64,000 bases of DNA, from assembly GCA_021739765.1 (NCBI GenBank), contig JAIPBD010000002.1, forward strand, positions 339,640-403,639. The letters run 5' to 3'. Under the pieces are notes generated by a model, which was not told the DNA's origin, did no database searches, and saw only the letters and a program-made list of their open reading frames with translations. This DNA is from Melioribacteraceae bacterium. GTDB taxonomy: Bacteria > Bacteroidota > Ignavibacteria > Ignavibacteriales > Melioribacteraceae. Positions within the stretch are counted from its first letter, which is position 1. Every line of letters begins with the position of its first letter. The translations under genes were made by a program, and so were the position numbers. Positions 10,176-19,759 of this stretch are shown piece by piece.

Positions 10176-13100
10176 TATTTAATCAGTACCATTTTTTTGA
10201 TATCCAGAAAATCAGACATTTCTATTTTGTAAAAATATATACCCGAAGCGAATTTTGACGCATTAAAATTTGCCGAATAACTTCCCGGTTTCTGAAATCG
10301 ATTTACAATGTCGGAAACTTTTTCGCCTAAGACGTTAAAAATACTCAGTTTCACTGTTCCTTCCTTCGCAACATCATACTTTATCAACGTTGTCGGATTG
10401 AAAGGATTCGGATAATTCTGATACAGTTTAAATGAACTTGGAACCACCTCCGAATTTTCAAAATCTTCTACAGAAGTGATAACCGGTTCGAATGGAATCC
10501 AGTCATAACCTAAATCCGGATTTGCTGATTTTGCGAAAATATTTTCGATTGTATAATCTTCAGATTCGGCGAATGTTAACTGCCGGCTGATTGAGTTTCG
10601 ATTTGTAAAATCTGAGCCGGGACCATAACAATTATATTCCGCATAAAGTTCGGGTAATACATTCCATTTTGACCACCCATCCGCGCTTAACGCAGCGGGT
10701 TGATAGCAATTTATAAAAACTGTTCGCGGTGATTTTTGCCATGGACGACCAAGCACAAAATCATCAATAACTTTACCGTCAAACCCGAGTGAATCATTCG
10801 TAATTATACAATCGCGAAAAACATACCCAAATTTAGATTCCGGTTCAGTCGCTGCCGCTGTCAAAGTGCCGCCATCTCGGTTAATATTAATTTCACAACT
10901 ATCAAAAAGGACAATATTTCTTCCAAATATAAAATCAACCGAACCTTCTATGTAACTGTTTTTATGATAAGTTCTTCCGGTTCCTCTTCCTCCCCAGGTA
11001 TAATACGTATCTTGATAACCTAACAAGTTACAATTGTAGTAAGCTTGGCGGTCACCATTTACCATCAGCGCCACGCCTTGCTGATCTTGAAATGTACCGT
11101 CATTTTTAACTGTGTTTTGGAAAGTGATATTTTTTGCGATAAAATCATCGCCTTCTATCGCCGTTGAATAACTTTTCGATGTTCCACCGGCGCGGCCTGC
11201 ATAATCATCGTAAGTAAGAATTGTGCTGTCCCTATCTTCACCAATCAAACGAACGTTCACCTTTTTTCGATCGAGGAAGAGTTTTTCGTAATACGTTCCT
11301 TTTTTAACAAAAATCGTGTATTCGCCTGTATAATAATCCGGAACACCATTGAAAGCTGCCTGGACAGTTTCGTAATCACCGCTTCCATCCTTGGCGACCA
11401 CTTTAAAGACGTTCGGCGCCGGACTTTGAGTAGTGAAAGAATCTACTTTTCCGTATCCGGTTCCTGAAGAATTAGTTGCGTATGCACGATAGTAATATTT
11501 GGTTTCTTTGGTAAGAGGATAAAGAACACTGTTAAAACTGCCCAATCCAGTTCCATTTTCTGTTTTGTTATCTGAAATTCCCGGGTTGCCTGTTGCATTC
11601 CAACAAACTCCTCGAACGGTAACCGAATCACCGCCCCATGCGGTAACTTGTCCACCCGCATCCGTGGATTGAACTAAAATATTGGATGCACTTGATGTTA
11701 TTACCGTGGGAACAAATAATGAATCCAAAGTTGTAAACTCATATTCTCGCCCGTAAGAAGTTCCGGCATCATTTGTCGCATAAGCTTTTAGATAATATTT
11801 TGTTCCGGCATCTAACCCGGTAGCATAACTAATAAACGATCCGCTGCCTTCACCATCCGAAGATTTATAGTCAGTTATTGTCGGATTGCCGATTGTATTC
11901 CAAACAATACCTCTTGAAGTTACCAGCGATCCGCCATCATTCGAGATTGTACCGCCACTTTTTGCAAAGGAGACTGAAATATCAGAGACCGAATTTGTAG
12001 ATATATTCGGGGGATCGGCAGTCACACCAATTGTACTACCGCGAATTGTTACACTATCAATGGCGACTAATTTGGCCCAGCCCTCTTCTTGAGTATTATA
12101 TGGATAAATTCTGAGATAGAAAGTTTCGCCGCTTTCCACCGCAGCGTTCAATGAAGTTCCAATTTTCTGTACTTCATTCCCAGGAAGTGCAAAGTCGGAA
12201 AATAAAAGTTCCTTGGTCGAAAATGATTCATCCTTCGAATAATAAATTTGAGCCCGAATGTTTTTTGTAAACCAACCTCCGATAATCATCGATACTGAAT
12301 CGATAAAGAAAGAGCCGCCAAATTTGGGTGAAACAGCGTATTGAAAGTATAGGCTATCGGTGATATCGATTTCAGCCAGCCACGATTGTGAAGTCGTTTG
12401 AATCGCCCCGAGATGATACGAAACTGAGTTGGAATCGGGTAAATCCGTAAATCCGTAAAATTTCATTCCATCGCTATATCCGGGATTTGATGGAACCAAG
12501 GCACCTGTAGTAATCGCGTTTTCGTCATCAATATAAGGCCAAATAATTTGAGCAAAAGTCGGAGTTCCTTCAATCTCTCCACCGATAACAACATCTTGCA
12601 AAAGGAGATATTTGCCCGTCCGTTCGGCAGGATCATTATCAACCCAAGGATAAATTCTCAGATAAAATGATTCGGAAGAAAGAACAGGTTCATAAACTTG
12701 TTTTGATAAATGTATTAATGAATCCCGGTAGATATAGTTATTTATGGTATCCGGCATAAGGAAATCATATCGAACTGAATTTGTGAAAGTCGGGTCCGTT
12801 GAATAATATATCTCGGCTTTCATTGTATTGATGCTGGCGGCGGAAATCTTTAAAGAAATATCAGTAACATAAAAATTAAATCCGCTTTTGGGAGCGACTT
12901 CGAATTGGATATAAACCGAATCAATTTTCTCAGTTTGATTCGACGGCCATTTATTCCCGGCAATTCTTATTCTTTGGCTTCCGTTGGCTCCGGTATATTG
13001 ATTGATTTCCGTATTGTGAAGCAACTCATTTTTGGCTTTAACATTCCCTTCTGTTGAAGGAACCAAGCCGGTTCCGGCAGAATTTGGATCCGTTAATTCC

Positions 13101-13732
13101 CAGGTTGCCGATGCGGGATATGTAACGCCCTTGCTAATTCCGGATACTTCAGCTTCACGAAGATATAAGTATTTCGACGTCGAGGGACTTCCGGTATACC
13201 AAGGATAAATTCTCAAGAATAAAGTATCGGTAGATTTTAATTCATGATTCAAGCTGAATGAATAAAGCGAGTCTGTATCTTTTAAAAGTATAATTTCATT
13301 ATTATTTAATTTATAGGAATTTGTAAAATCGCTACTTGTTGATGAGTAAACATTTGCCCGGATTCCATCAGTACCTTTTCCACCTAAATAAATATTAAAC
13401 TCAGAAGCAGAAAATGTAAAATTCGATTCCGGCTTTAAGGAAAACTGAACCCACCGATTTTCATTTTGAGTTGAATCCTCACCCCAACTTATAGGGGAAG
13501 TTCCGTCGAAAGGCCACCAACGCTGATCGGGTCCGGGCCCGTTTTTATAATCACGCACAACAAAATCCTGACTGCTTGTTTGCGGAAAAGCGATAACATT
13601 TCCCTCAACGGAAGTAGGTTGTTGTTGATCGGTTTCTGAAAGACTCCAGTATACTTTTGCATTATTTTGCGCAAAAAGTTGAAGAGCGCTTGCGATACAA
13701 ATTACAATAAATGAAATTTTACGTTCATTCAT
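10175..13732 (-). CDS. Large multidomain secreted pectinesterase (CE8)
   Basis: Demethylates pectin outside the cell. Of 1185 residues, the first 20 are a signal peptide. Three repeats of roughly 180 residues follow (each with FYLRIYPW or FLRIYPW near its end), probably carbohydrate-binding or structural sandwiches. Two repeats of about 95 residues come next (TKYYLKAYATN, TKYYYRAYATN), then CE8 from about 780 to 1095, then a CTD sorting domain (QNYPNPFNP, ending KKMVLIK). CE8 residues are intact: QQGVAL, YQDTYY, SVDFIFGR and LGRPW. The ATG with GGAG 6 nt upstream is preferred over an in-frame TTG 12 nt earlier. A LacI-type palindrome lies 26 nt before the start. Confidence 0.93.
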   Translation of the reverse strand: MNERKISFIVICIASALQLFAQNNAKVYWSLSETDQQQPTSVEGNVIAFPQTSSQDFVVRDYKNGPGPDQRWWPFDGTSPISWGEDSTQNENRWVQFSLKPESNFTFSASEFNIYLGGKGTDGIRANVYSSTSSDFTNSYKLNNNEIILLKDTDSLYSFSLNHELKSTDTLFLRIYPWYTGSPSTSKYLYLREAEVSGISKGVTYPASATWELTDPNSAGTGLVPSTEGNVKAKNELLHNTEINQYTGANGSQRIRIAGNKWPSNQTEKIDSVYIQFEVAPKSGFNFYVTDISLKISAASINTMKAEIYYSTDPTFTNSVRYDFLMPDTINNYIYRDSLIHLSKQVYEPVLSSESFYLRIYPWVDNDPAERTGKYLLLQDVVIGGEIEGTPTFAQIIWPYIDDENAITTGALVPSNPGYSDGMKFYGFTDLPDSNSVSYHLGAIQTTSQSWLAEIDITDSLYFQYAVSPKFGGSFFIDSVSMIIGGWFTKNIRAQIYYSKDESFSTKELLFSDFALPGNEVQKIGTSLNAAVESGETFYLRIYPYNTQEEGWAKLVAIDSVTIRGSTIGVTADPPNISTNSVSDISVSFAKSGGTISNDGGSLVTSRGIVWNTIGNPTITDYKSSDGEGSGSFISYATGLDAGTKYYLKAYATNDAGTSYGREYEFTTLDSLFVPTVITSSASNILVQSTDAGGQVTAWGGDSVTVRGVCWNATGNPGISDNKTENGTGLGSFNSVLYPLTKETKYYYRAYATNSSGTGYGKVDSFTTQSPAPNVFKVVAKDGSGDYETVQAAFNGVPDYYTGEYTIFVKKGTYYEKLFLDRKKVNVRLIGEDRDSTILTYDDYAGRAGGTSKSYSTAIEGDDFIAKNITFQNTVKNDGTFQDQQGVALMVNGDRQAYYNCNLLGYQDTYYTWGGRGTGRTYHKNSYIEGSVDFIFGRNIVLFDSCEININRDGGTLTAAATEPESKFGYVFRDCIITNDSLGFDGKVIDDFVLGRPWQKSPRTVFINCYQPAALSADGWSKWNVLPELYAEYNCYGPGSDFTNRNSISRQLTFAESEDYTIENIFAKSANPDLGYDWIPFEPVITSVEDFENSEVVPSSFKLYQNYPNPFNPTTLIKYDVAKEGTVKLSIFNVLGEKVSDIVNRFQKPGSYSANFNASKFASGIYFYKIEMSDFLDIKKMVLIK

Positions 13733-13758
13733 AAAGTACTCCAATTTAAGCCATTCTT

Positions 13759-13774
13759 AAGTAAGCGTTTACTT
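13759..13774. promoter_or_regulatory. LacI-type operator before the large pectinesterase
   Basis: AAGTAAGCGTTTACTT matches the perfect palindrome upstream of 29682 at 15 of 16 positions. It lies 26 nt before the pectinesterase ATG, where bound repressor would block transcription. Confidence 0.8.
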
Positions 13775-13980
13775 TAGACGGCAATTTTTTTTACACCTTT
13801 CTAATTAGTTTTATTAATTGGTAGGATGGATGGTTCATCATTTTTTATAGGTGTGAAATAACGGAATCAGATGAAAATGGTTTCTTGAATTAAATTTCTC
13901 TTTGCTCCGGTTGTATTTGTGGAAATTCAGAAATAGGTAGAATATTGTTTTTTTGGTGGGAAATTCGAATGTGGGATTGA

Positions 13981-14550
13981 TTAAAACTTATCATTTTTTG
14001 CGATGATAAATATTGAGTCACCATCCTCAAATTCTTTGTACAGATATTCTGACTGAACTGTAAAATATTTAGATATCATTTTGTTCAACTTTAGTTTATC
14101 GTGATAGACAAACAGCATGCCTTCTAAAGTTAATTCTTTATCCCCTAACCAGAATGTATGAGCGAATATCCCATTTTTTTCCAAAACGTTTTGTTGACGT
14201 TTTAAAGATTTGTCTAATTCTTCGATTGTCAGATGCTGAAGAACTTTGTTCGAAAAAATGCAATTGAATTTTGAATCAACATCAATCGAAATCGCATCCA
14301 ATTTGAGAAAAGGCAATTCTGGGAATTTCGCTCGACATCTATTCAAAAATTCGTCAGACAAATCGGATCCCGTCACTTTATATCTTTCCATAAGATTTTC
14401 AACATCATTCCCCGGACCGCATCCTAACTCCAACAATGTCGCACCTTTCCTTAAAAAAGTATCGAGTAATTCATAAAGCTCCGATCCATCATATTCGGAA
14501 CACATCTTTTCGTACTCATCAACATTTAGTGAATCGTTGTAAAATTCCAA
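13981..14550 (-). CDS. Class I SAM-dependent methyltransferase
   Basis: A 189-residue soluble protein with a Rossmann methyltransferase fold. TLLELGCGPGNDVENLM near residue 37 is motif I (SAM binding), YKVTGSDLSDEFL is motif II, and FNCIFSNKVLQHL is motif IV. No signal peptide or membrane segment is seen. It is the last gene of the pectin operon, 50 nt after the tagaturonate epimerase. Its substrate cannot be told from sequence. Pectin demethylation gives methanol rather than a methyl acceptor, so its role here is unclear. Confidence 0.85.
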   Translation of the reverse strand: MEFYNDSLNVDEYEKMCSEYDGSELYELLDTFLRKGATLLELGCGPGNDVENLMERYKVTGSDLSDEFLNRCRAKFPELPFLKLDAISIDVDSKFNCIFSNKVLQHLTIEELDKSLKRQQNVLEKNGIFAHTFWLGDKELTLEGMLFVYHDKLKLNKMISKYFTVQSEYLYKEFEDGDSIFIIAKNDKF

Positions 14551-14600
14551 TAGTTTCTATCCTTAAATAGGAATATTTCAGAGGTGTAAATTACAATTAA

Positions 14601-16154
14601 TTATTGAATAAATGGTTTTAGATGGTTTACAAAATGATTTTTAATAAACTCATAGTGAAGACCTTCATTCTGTTTCAAACAATCTATTATTTCATTTTTA
14701 AAAAGGTAATTCCCATCCTCGGTTTTGTCCGTTAAAACTTTTCCAAACGCGACATGAAGAATTTGTCTTACATCGTTGTCTCTAAATAATTCCACCAACT
14801 CTGAATCTGAATATTCAGATCCTTGTTTAATATTTTCAACACTGGCGGAAACGTGATAAGTCTTTTTCTGATCTTCATAAATTTCTGTTGAAAAATCCAA
14901 AATGCTTCTAAAAGTTTTCGGTTTAGTAGAAGCCACAACCCTTAAAGCTTCAAGATAACTCGTGCCCGCGGTTTTTACATGCGTCACTGCATTGTTAATT
15001 CCACCGATTACCGCATAAGCAGAAAATTTATCACTTCCCGAGTGGAGACTGATCTTATATGTGCCGAAGTAATTTATAATCGCGACATGCTTTTGGTAAA
15101 CAGATTTGAATTCATCAAGATCACCGATATAATCAATTCCTTTTTCAAAACGACCGATAAAATGGGGAGCAAGACTCACAAACTCAACACCCAATCTTTT
15201 TAATTCATTAGCAAAGAAAAAATGTTCGAAAGGTGTTGTAACCGATTCGGTCTCATCAACAGATATTTCAATCTCATACTGTTTTTCCGCATGCTCTGTC
15301 GATAAGTGACAATAAAGTCTATAAATATGAGCAATTGCGTTTCCGTATTTAACAAACGCTCTTTTTACCAAATCACTGTTACAAGGAATGGAAATGCCAT
15401 TTTCAAGATCAATCGAGTCCCGAAGATACAATGGTAACAATGTCTGTTGTGTAGCTTTTAATCCCTCCCAATCGATCATGGTTAATTTTTGATCGATTTT
15501 GTCCATGTCAGTAGAATCCGCTGAATTATCAACAAATTCGCTTGGATCGAATGTAAACATTGTATATCCGGCGTTAGCCATCAAATCGATATCATCGTAA
15601 GTTTTAAGATGATCAGCGTCGGCACCCCAGATGCCTTTATACCCTTCTTGCAAAACTGCCCAGACCGCTGCATCCATAACATCATCAGGCGTACGATGGG
15701 TTCTGGTCAACTCCCTTATTGATTGTTGAGCTAATACTGGAAGAAACTGAAACCCATCAAGTGATTTTATGTGAGGCGCATTTGCCAATCCAATTCTATC
15801 GCCAAATCCAAAAGAATCTCTCAAACCAATAAGAGAGGGATTTAGAAATAGTAACTTTGCCTGTAACAGTTTTCTGTTTCGAGTGGACATTAAACATTTG
15901 GTTAATACAAAATCCTCGAAATAATTATCCTCAATTTTGTTAAAGTCCTTTTTAAAATCAGCCTCCTTATTGCAAGCAATATAGAGGAACTTATCCGTTC
16001 CTTCTCGTCCTATAAATATTAAATCTTCATTAATTTGATTGATTGATTTTGTATAAACGGAGATTGTCCGTTTATTTTCGACCTCAAGATTAATGAGCTC
16101 GGTTTGTTTATTAGATTCAGTGTTTAGTATTTCTGTCATGAATTGCAGTGTCAT
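14601..16154 (-). CDS. uxaE: Tagaturonate epimerase (UxaE family)
   Basis: A 517-residue cytosolic protein recognisable as the tagaturonate/fructuronate epimerase family, first characterised in Thermotoga. It would interconvert D-tagaturonate and D-fructuronate so that galacturonate can enter the mannonate/KDG branch. Family-like stretches include FGFGDRIGLANAPHIKSL near residue 115, GADADHLKT near 178, LHSGSDKFSAYAV near 376 and HVKTAGTSYLEALRVVA near 395. The histidine- and aspartate-rich loops are likely metal ligands. An AGGTGA ribosome site precedes the ATG. It sits between a pectinesterase and a methyltransferase in the pectin operon, 45 and 50 nt from each. Isomerase, reductase and dehydratase partners are outside the window. 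Confidence 0.82.
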   Translation of the reverse strand: MTLQFMTEILNTESNKQTELINLEVENKRTISVYTKSINQINEDLIFIGREGTDKFLYIACNKEADFKKDFNKIEDNYFEDFVLTKCLMSTRNRKLLQAKLLFLNPSLIGLRDSFGFGDRIGLANAPHIKSLDGFQFLPVLAQQSIRELTRTHRTPDDVMDAAVWAVLQEGYKGIWGADADHLKTYDDIDLMANAGYTMFTFDPSEFVDNSADSTDMDKIDQKLTMIDWEGLKATQQTLLPLYLRDSIDLENGISIPCNSDLVKRAFVKYGNAIAHIYRLYCHLSTEHAEKQYEIEISVDETESVTTPFEHFFFANELKRLGVEFVSLAPHFIGRFEKGIDYIGDLDEFKSVYQKHVAIINYFGTYKISLHSGSDKFSAYAVIGGINNAVTHVKTAGTSYLEALRVVASTKPKTFRSILDFSTEIYEDQKKTYHVSASVENIKQGSEYSDSELVELFRDNDVRQILHVAFGKVLTDKTEDGNYLFKNEIIDCLKQNEGLHYEFIKNHFVNHLKPFIQ

Positions 16155-16199
16155 AATTTCACCTATAAATATTTCACCTGAGTATATTTTTTAATACTT

Positions 16200-17180
16200 T
16201 TACTTTTTGAGTTTAGTAGGAATCAGACTTTCCGGATTCCATTGGTAATTAAAAGTCCATTCCGGAGTAACTTGATCCACACTTTCAATTTCCGGTGAAG
16301 AATCAATATTATTCGAGAGCCAATCGAATTGTTCACCGGCTTTTTGCGATGAATAGAAATAGTATCCGGCGCCCCAGTTAAAAGGCCGGTTACGAGTGGT
16401 ATCTTCGTAAGTTACTCTGTAAATAGGTTCATCAGCCAAATTCGACGAGAAAGTGCAGCCGATAAAATAAAATTGTGATTCATAATGATGTCGCCCCAAC
16501 TTAAAACCCTTTACACCATCAAATTCAGAATTGACAATTACAAATTTTTGTGTCTTATCAAAACCACCGGCATGCCAGACTGAAGCTGTTTTTTTATGTT
16601 CGTAAAATTTCGAATTCTTGATATAGCACCATCCTCTCGGGCAAACAAAATCAACAGCACCTTCAAAGTAACAATCGTTGTGATAATACATTCCGTTTTT
16701 GTAATCCCACAACGAAACTGTATCTCCCCCTTTGCTGATAAAATTCCCTCTTGATAATATTATTCTTGTGCCCATTCCGTATATAGCAAATGCGTGAGGA
16801 CCGATTTGCGGCTGTGTGTTTTCAACCGTTAAATTTTCAATGATAATATCATCCCCGAAAATGTTAACGACACCCGGTCCGATATCATCTTTATTATTGT
16901 TCCAATCTTCACGCAGTAGATTATATTGTATTATTGTGCTGTCCCTATTTTCACCGAGAAGAGTAATATTATCTTGTTCAATCCTTATTCTCTCTTCATA
17001 AATTCCGTTCTTAATAAAAATTATTGTTCGTTCATAAACGAACATCGGTAATGAATTTATCGATTCTGCAACGGTTGTGAAGTCACCGTTACCGTTTTTA
17101 TCAACTACAATAAAGGTTTTGTTCTGCGCAGATAGATTAAAAGTGAGAAACAACAGAAAGAGAGATAAATATTTATTCAT
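16200..17180 (-). CDS. Divergent pectinesterase-like protein (CE8 family)
   Basis: A 326-residue protein with a signal peptide and a single CE8 beta-helix domain, lacking a sorting domain and so probably periplasmic. GDFTTVAESINSLP and ERTIIFIKNGIYEERI match the CE8 N-terminus. The aspartate of GAVDFVCPRG is kept. The usual QGVAL glutamine region reads GPHAFAIYG, the YQDT motif reads GGDTVSLW, and LGRPW reads LGRHHY. It may act on short or differently decorated oligogalacturonides, or have changed chemistry. It is 26 nt after PL9 in the same operon. Confidence 0.8.
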   Translation of the reverse strand: MNKYLSLFLLFLTFNLSAQNKTFIVVDKNGNGDFTTVAESINSLPMFVYERTIIFIKNGIYEERIRIEQDNITLLGENRDSTIIQYNLLREDWNNNKDDIGPGVVNIFGDDIIIENLTVENTQPQIGPHAFAIYGMGTRIILSRGNFISKGGDTVSLWDYKNGMYYHNDCYFEGAVDFVCPRGWCYIKNSKFYEHKKTASVWHAGGFDKTQKFVIVNSEFDGVKGFKLGRHHYESQFYFIGCTFSSNLADEPIYRVTYEDTTRNRPFNWGAGYYFYSSQKAGEQFDWLSNNIDSSPEIESVDQVTPEWTFNYQWNPESLIPTKLKK

Positions 17181-17206
17181 TTAATAAAAATTGATACAAT
17201 AGTTAA

Positions 17207-18709
17207 TCATTGAAGTAACAGCATTTTTTTCATTTGGATCGAATTATTGAATTGAAGCCTATAAAAATACACACCGCTGGAGAGATTCTCAGCAGAGAAT
17301 TGCAGCTGAAAAAATCCTTCGGTATGATATTTATTTATCAATTCTTTAATCTCTTCACCGAGCGAATTGTAGATAGCAATTTTTACATTTCCGGGCTTAT
17401 CAATTTTGTACGAAATATTTGTAGTAGGATTAAATGGATTAGGATAGTTTTGATGAAGTTTTACAAATTCAGAAAGAAGTTTATTTTTGCTCTCCACTCC
17501 AACTATACTTCCATATTCAAATGCTCCCAAGTCCGGAGCTAAGCCTGTATACGCTATTCCGACATCTGTTCCGGCATCAATAAATTGACTGGAAGGGGAA
17601 AGCCTTAAGAAATCCGTCTGAGGAATTTCCATAACTGAATTTCTGGATATCGTTGCGAGCGACGTATCCATACTTGCAAAATCATCGGCTGAAACTGAAA
17701 AACCTTGCCAACTGTTGTTTTCATAAATCGCGGTACTTTCAAGACTGTTTGAGCCATCGTACGAAATATTGTTCTTTAATTCGTTTTTGATCGAATCGAA
17801 GGAAGGTCTCGGGAACGAAAAATTTCGGCTGTTTTTCCACCCGGTGCAGTTGTAAACTTTCACGCCGGAGTTATTATTATTTTGATCGAATCCTTTTCCT
17901 CTATTATGAAATGCAACTGAATTTGTGATAATATGATTTCCCGGAATATAATTTCCACCAAGCTTAAATCCATTCCCATCACCGGCAAAACCAGATATTC
18001 CCCAGATATTATAACCGTTTCGAAACGCCCAACAGCTATCAATAATTACGAATGCTCCACCTTCGTACAAATCCCAGCCGTCATCGGAGTTTGACCATGC
18101 ACGGCATCCGCGAAAAAGATTGCCCTGACCAATATCCAATTTTGCGGCGAATCCATCGGCATTTTCACCTTTCGATCCTGTATCGAAGTTCAAGTATGAG
18201 TCACAATTTATAACTTGGTTATAACTCCCGCCGCCGCTTATTTGAATTCCGGTATCGCGGCATTTGTATGTAATGCAATTTTCAACCTTGTTTGAATCGC
18301 CGGTAATATAAATTCCGTTATCGCCGGTCCCAAAGATTTCAAATCCTTTAACGTGCCAATATTTTCGTGAGAGAATGATTCCTCTGGCCGCAGAGTTCAA
18401 CGGTTGTGATGAAAAATCGAAAACGGGTTTCTCTCCGGGATATGCCCAAAGTTTATTGTAATTATCCGGGAGGCCATTTTTTTCGGGTTTGATTGGAGAA
18501 AACATTTCATAAATACCGCCACGCACAAATATGGTATCACCGATATTGGAAATTTTTGAAAGTGCTTTGGGAATAGTTTGGAATGGTTGATCGATCGTGC
18601 CGGAATTGGTATCGCTTCCCATCAAAGAGACATAGAACTGGGAGTTTACCTTCCCTGTGATCAGTGAAAAAATTACTAAATAAAGCAGCACAAAAATTCT
18701 ATTATTCAT
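17207..18709 (-). CDS. Secreted pectate lyase, PL9 family
   Basis: A 500-residue secreted enzyme with signal peptide, a right-handed beta-helix at about 25-395 and a C-terminal sorting domain (HQNYPNPFNPTT, ending KKMLLLQ). NADGFAAKLDIGQGN, SDDGWDLYEGG and DGNGFKLGG match the PL9 calcium-binding aspartates and the catalytic lysine (FKLGG). It would cleave polygalacturonate, or rhamnogalacturonan as some PL9 enzymes do. It lies 13 nt after the PorV-like gene and 26 nt before the divergent pectinesterase, clearly in one operon. Confidence 0.88.
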   Translation of the reverse strand: MNNRIFVLLYLVIFSLITGKVNSQFYVSLMGSDTNSGTIDQPFQTIPKALSKISNIGDTIFVRGGIYEMFSPIKPEKNGLPDNYNKLWAYPGEKPVFDFSSQPLNSAARGIILSRKYWHVKGFEIFGTGDNGIYITGDSNKVENCITYKCRDTGIQISGGGSYNQVINCDSYLNFDTGSKGENADGFAAKLDIGQGNLFRGCRAWSNSDDGWDLYEGGAFVIIDSCWAFRNGYNIWGISGFAGDGNGFKLGGNYIPGNHIITNSVAFHNRGKGFDQNNNNSGVKVYNCTGWKNSRNFSFPRPSFDSIKNELKNNISYDGSNSLESTAIYENNSWQGFSVSADDFASMDTSLATISRNSVMEIPQTDFLRLSPSSQFIDAGTDVGIAYTGLAPDLGAFEYGSIVGVESKNKLLSEFVKLHQNYPNPFNPTTNISYKIDKPGNVKIAIYNSLGEEIKELINKYHTEGFFQLQFSAENLSSGVYFYRLQFNNSIQMKKMLLLQ

Positions 18710-18722
18710 TCAAAACTTCTCT

Positions 18723-19739
18723 TTAAAAACTGAACCCAAGTGAAAGACGATTTACATTATCAAAGACTTCCATCTGAGAATAAGAATAATTAACCGAAAC
18801 GGAATAATCCATTACTTGTTGCCGGAAACCGATTCCACCGGACCATGAAGCGATATCTCGATTCGTTTGATATCCGCCTCTAAAAAATAGCACATCAAAA
18901 ATTTTATACTCCATTCCGAAGTTCACTCTTTCAGAATAGTTGTTTGAGTGAATGTAATCACTTGTCAATGTAAGATTTGTGCCGGAATCGTGCTCGGGAA
19001 CGATGAATTTCAATATGTCAATTGCTGTCCCGATTGTAAAAGTCAGCGGCAATTGCTCTTCAATTTCCTCCCGTTTAATTTGAGATGCAAAATTACGGAT
19101 GGCCATTCCAAAGCGGAAATTTCGATAACCGGTATTGTAAATTACTCCAGCGTCGAAGACCAATTTAGCGGCATCATTCGATTGGCCGGATTTATCAAAA
19201 TAGACCTGATCACCCAGATTTTGTCCCACATACCGGATATTTCCTCCTATTCCAAACTGCTCGTTGATTCTTTTTGCATAAGAAATACCAAATGAATACG
19301 CGCCTACATTCGAAATAGGACCATTATCTATATAACCGGCGGGATACTGAAATTGCAATGCCGGATTTATCAAACTTGCACCGTTGATAGTTCCATAATC
19401 AACCGTCATTACATGCGCTCCAACTACACCAAAATTACCGAGGTTGTAAGAGATTGCGCCGCCGAGATAATTTATATCAGCTATCCATTGAGTAAAATTC
19501 AAACTGACGTCAACAGATTTTTCGGAAAACGCTAAACCTGCCGGATTATAAAAGATACTCAAAGCTCCTTCATTCGAAGCGTAGACGGCATTACCCATAG
19601 CGCTTGCTTCGGGTGAAATGCTAACTAGTAAAAAATTCATTGTACTTTGTGCGAGTTTATCCAATCCGACTTGAGCCCTTGTGCTTCTTGAAGCAACCAA
19701 CAAAATAACAAACAGAATAATTACTTTATAAACTTTCAT
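18723..19739 (-). CDS. PorV/PorQ-family outer membrane barrel protein
   Basis: A 338-residue outer membrane beta-barrel with signal peptide (ending TRAQ). The N-terminal stretch VSISPEASAMGNAVYASNEG followed by LSIFYNPAGLAF is the hallmark of the PorV/PorQ group, which includes PorV, a partner of the type IX secretion attachment complex. The chain ends in aromatic SLGFSF like other barrels. It follows the 723-residue surface protein by 20 nt and precedes CTD-bearing PL9 by 13 nt. A locus-specific export or attachment partner is likely; transport of oligosaccharides is the alternative. Confidence 0.8.
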   Translation of the reverse strand: MKVYKVIILFVILLVASRSTRAQVGLDKLAQSTMNFLLVSISPEASAMGNAVYASNEGALSIFYNPAGLAFSEKSVDVSLNFTQWIADINYLGGAISYNLGNFGVVGAHVMTVDYGTINGASLINPALQFQYPAGYIDNGPISNVGAYSFGISYAKRINEQFGIGGNIRYVGQNLGDQVYFDKSGQSNDAAKLVFDAGVIYNTGYRNFRFGMAIRNFASQIKREEIEEQLPLTFTIGTAIDILKFIVPEHDSGTNLTLTSDYIHSNNYSERVNFGMEYKIFDVLFFRGGYQTNRDIASWSGGIGFRQQVMDYSVSVNYSYSQMEVFDNVNRLSLGFSF

Positions 19740-19759
19740 TGTTTAATAATCTCCTTATT

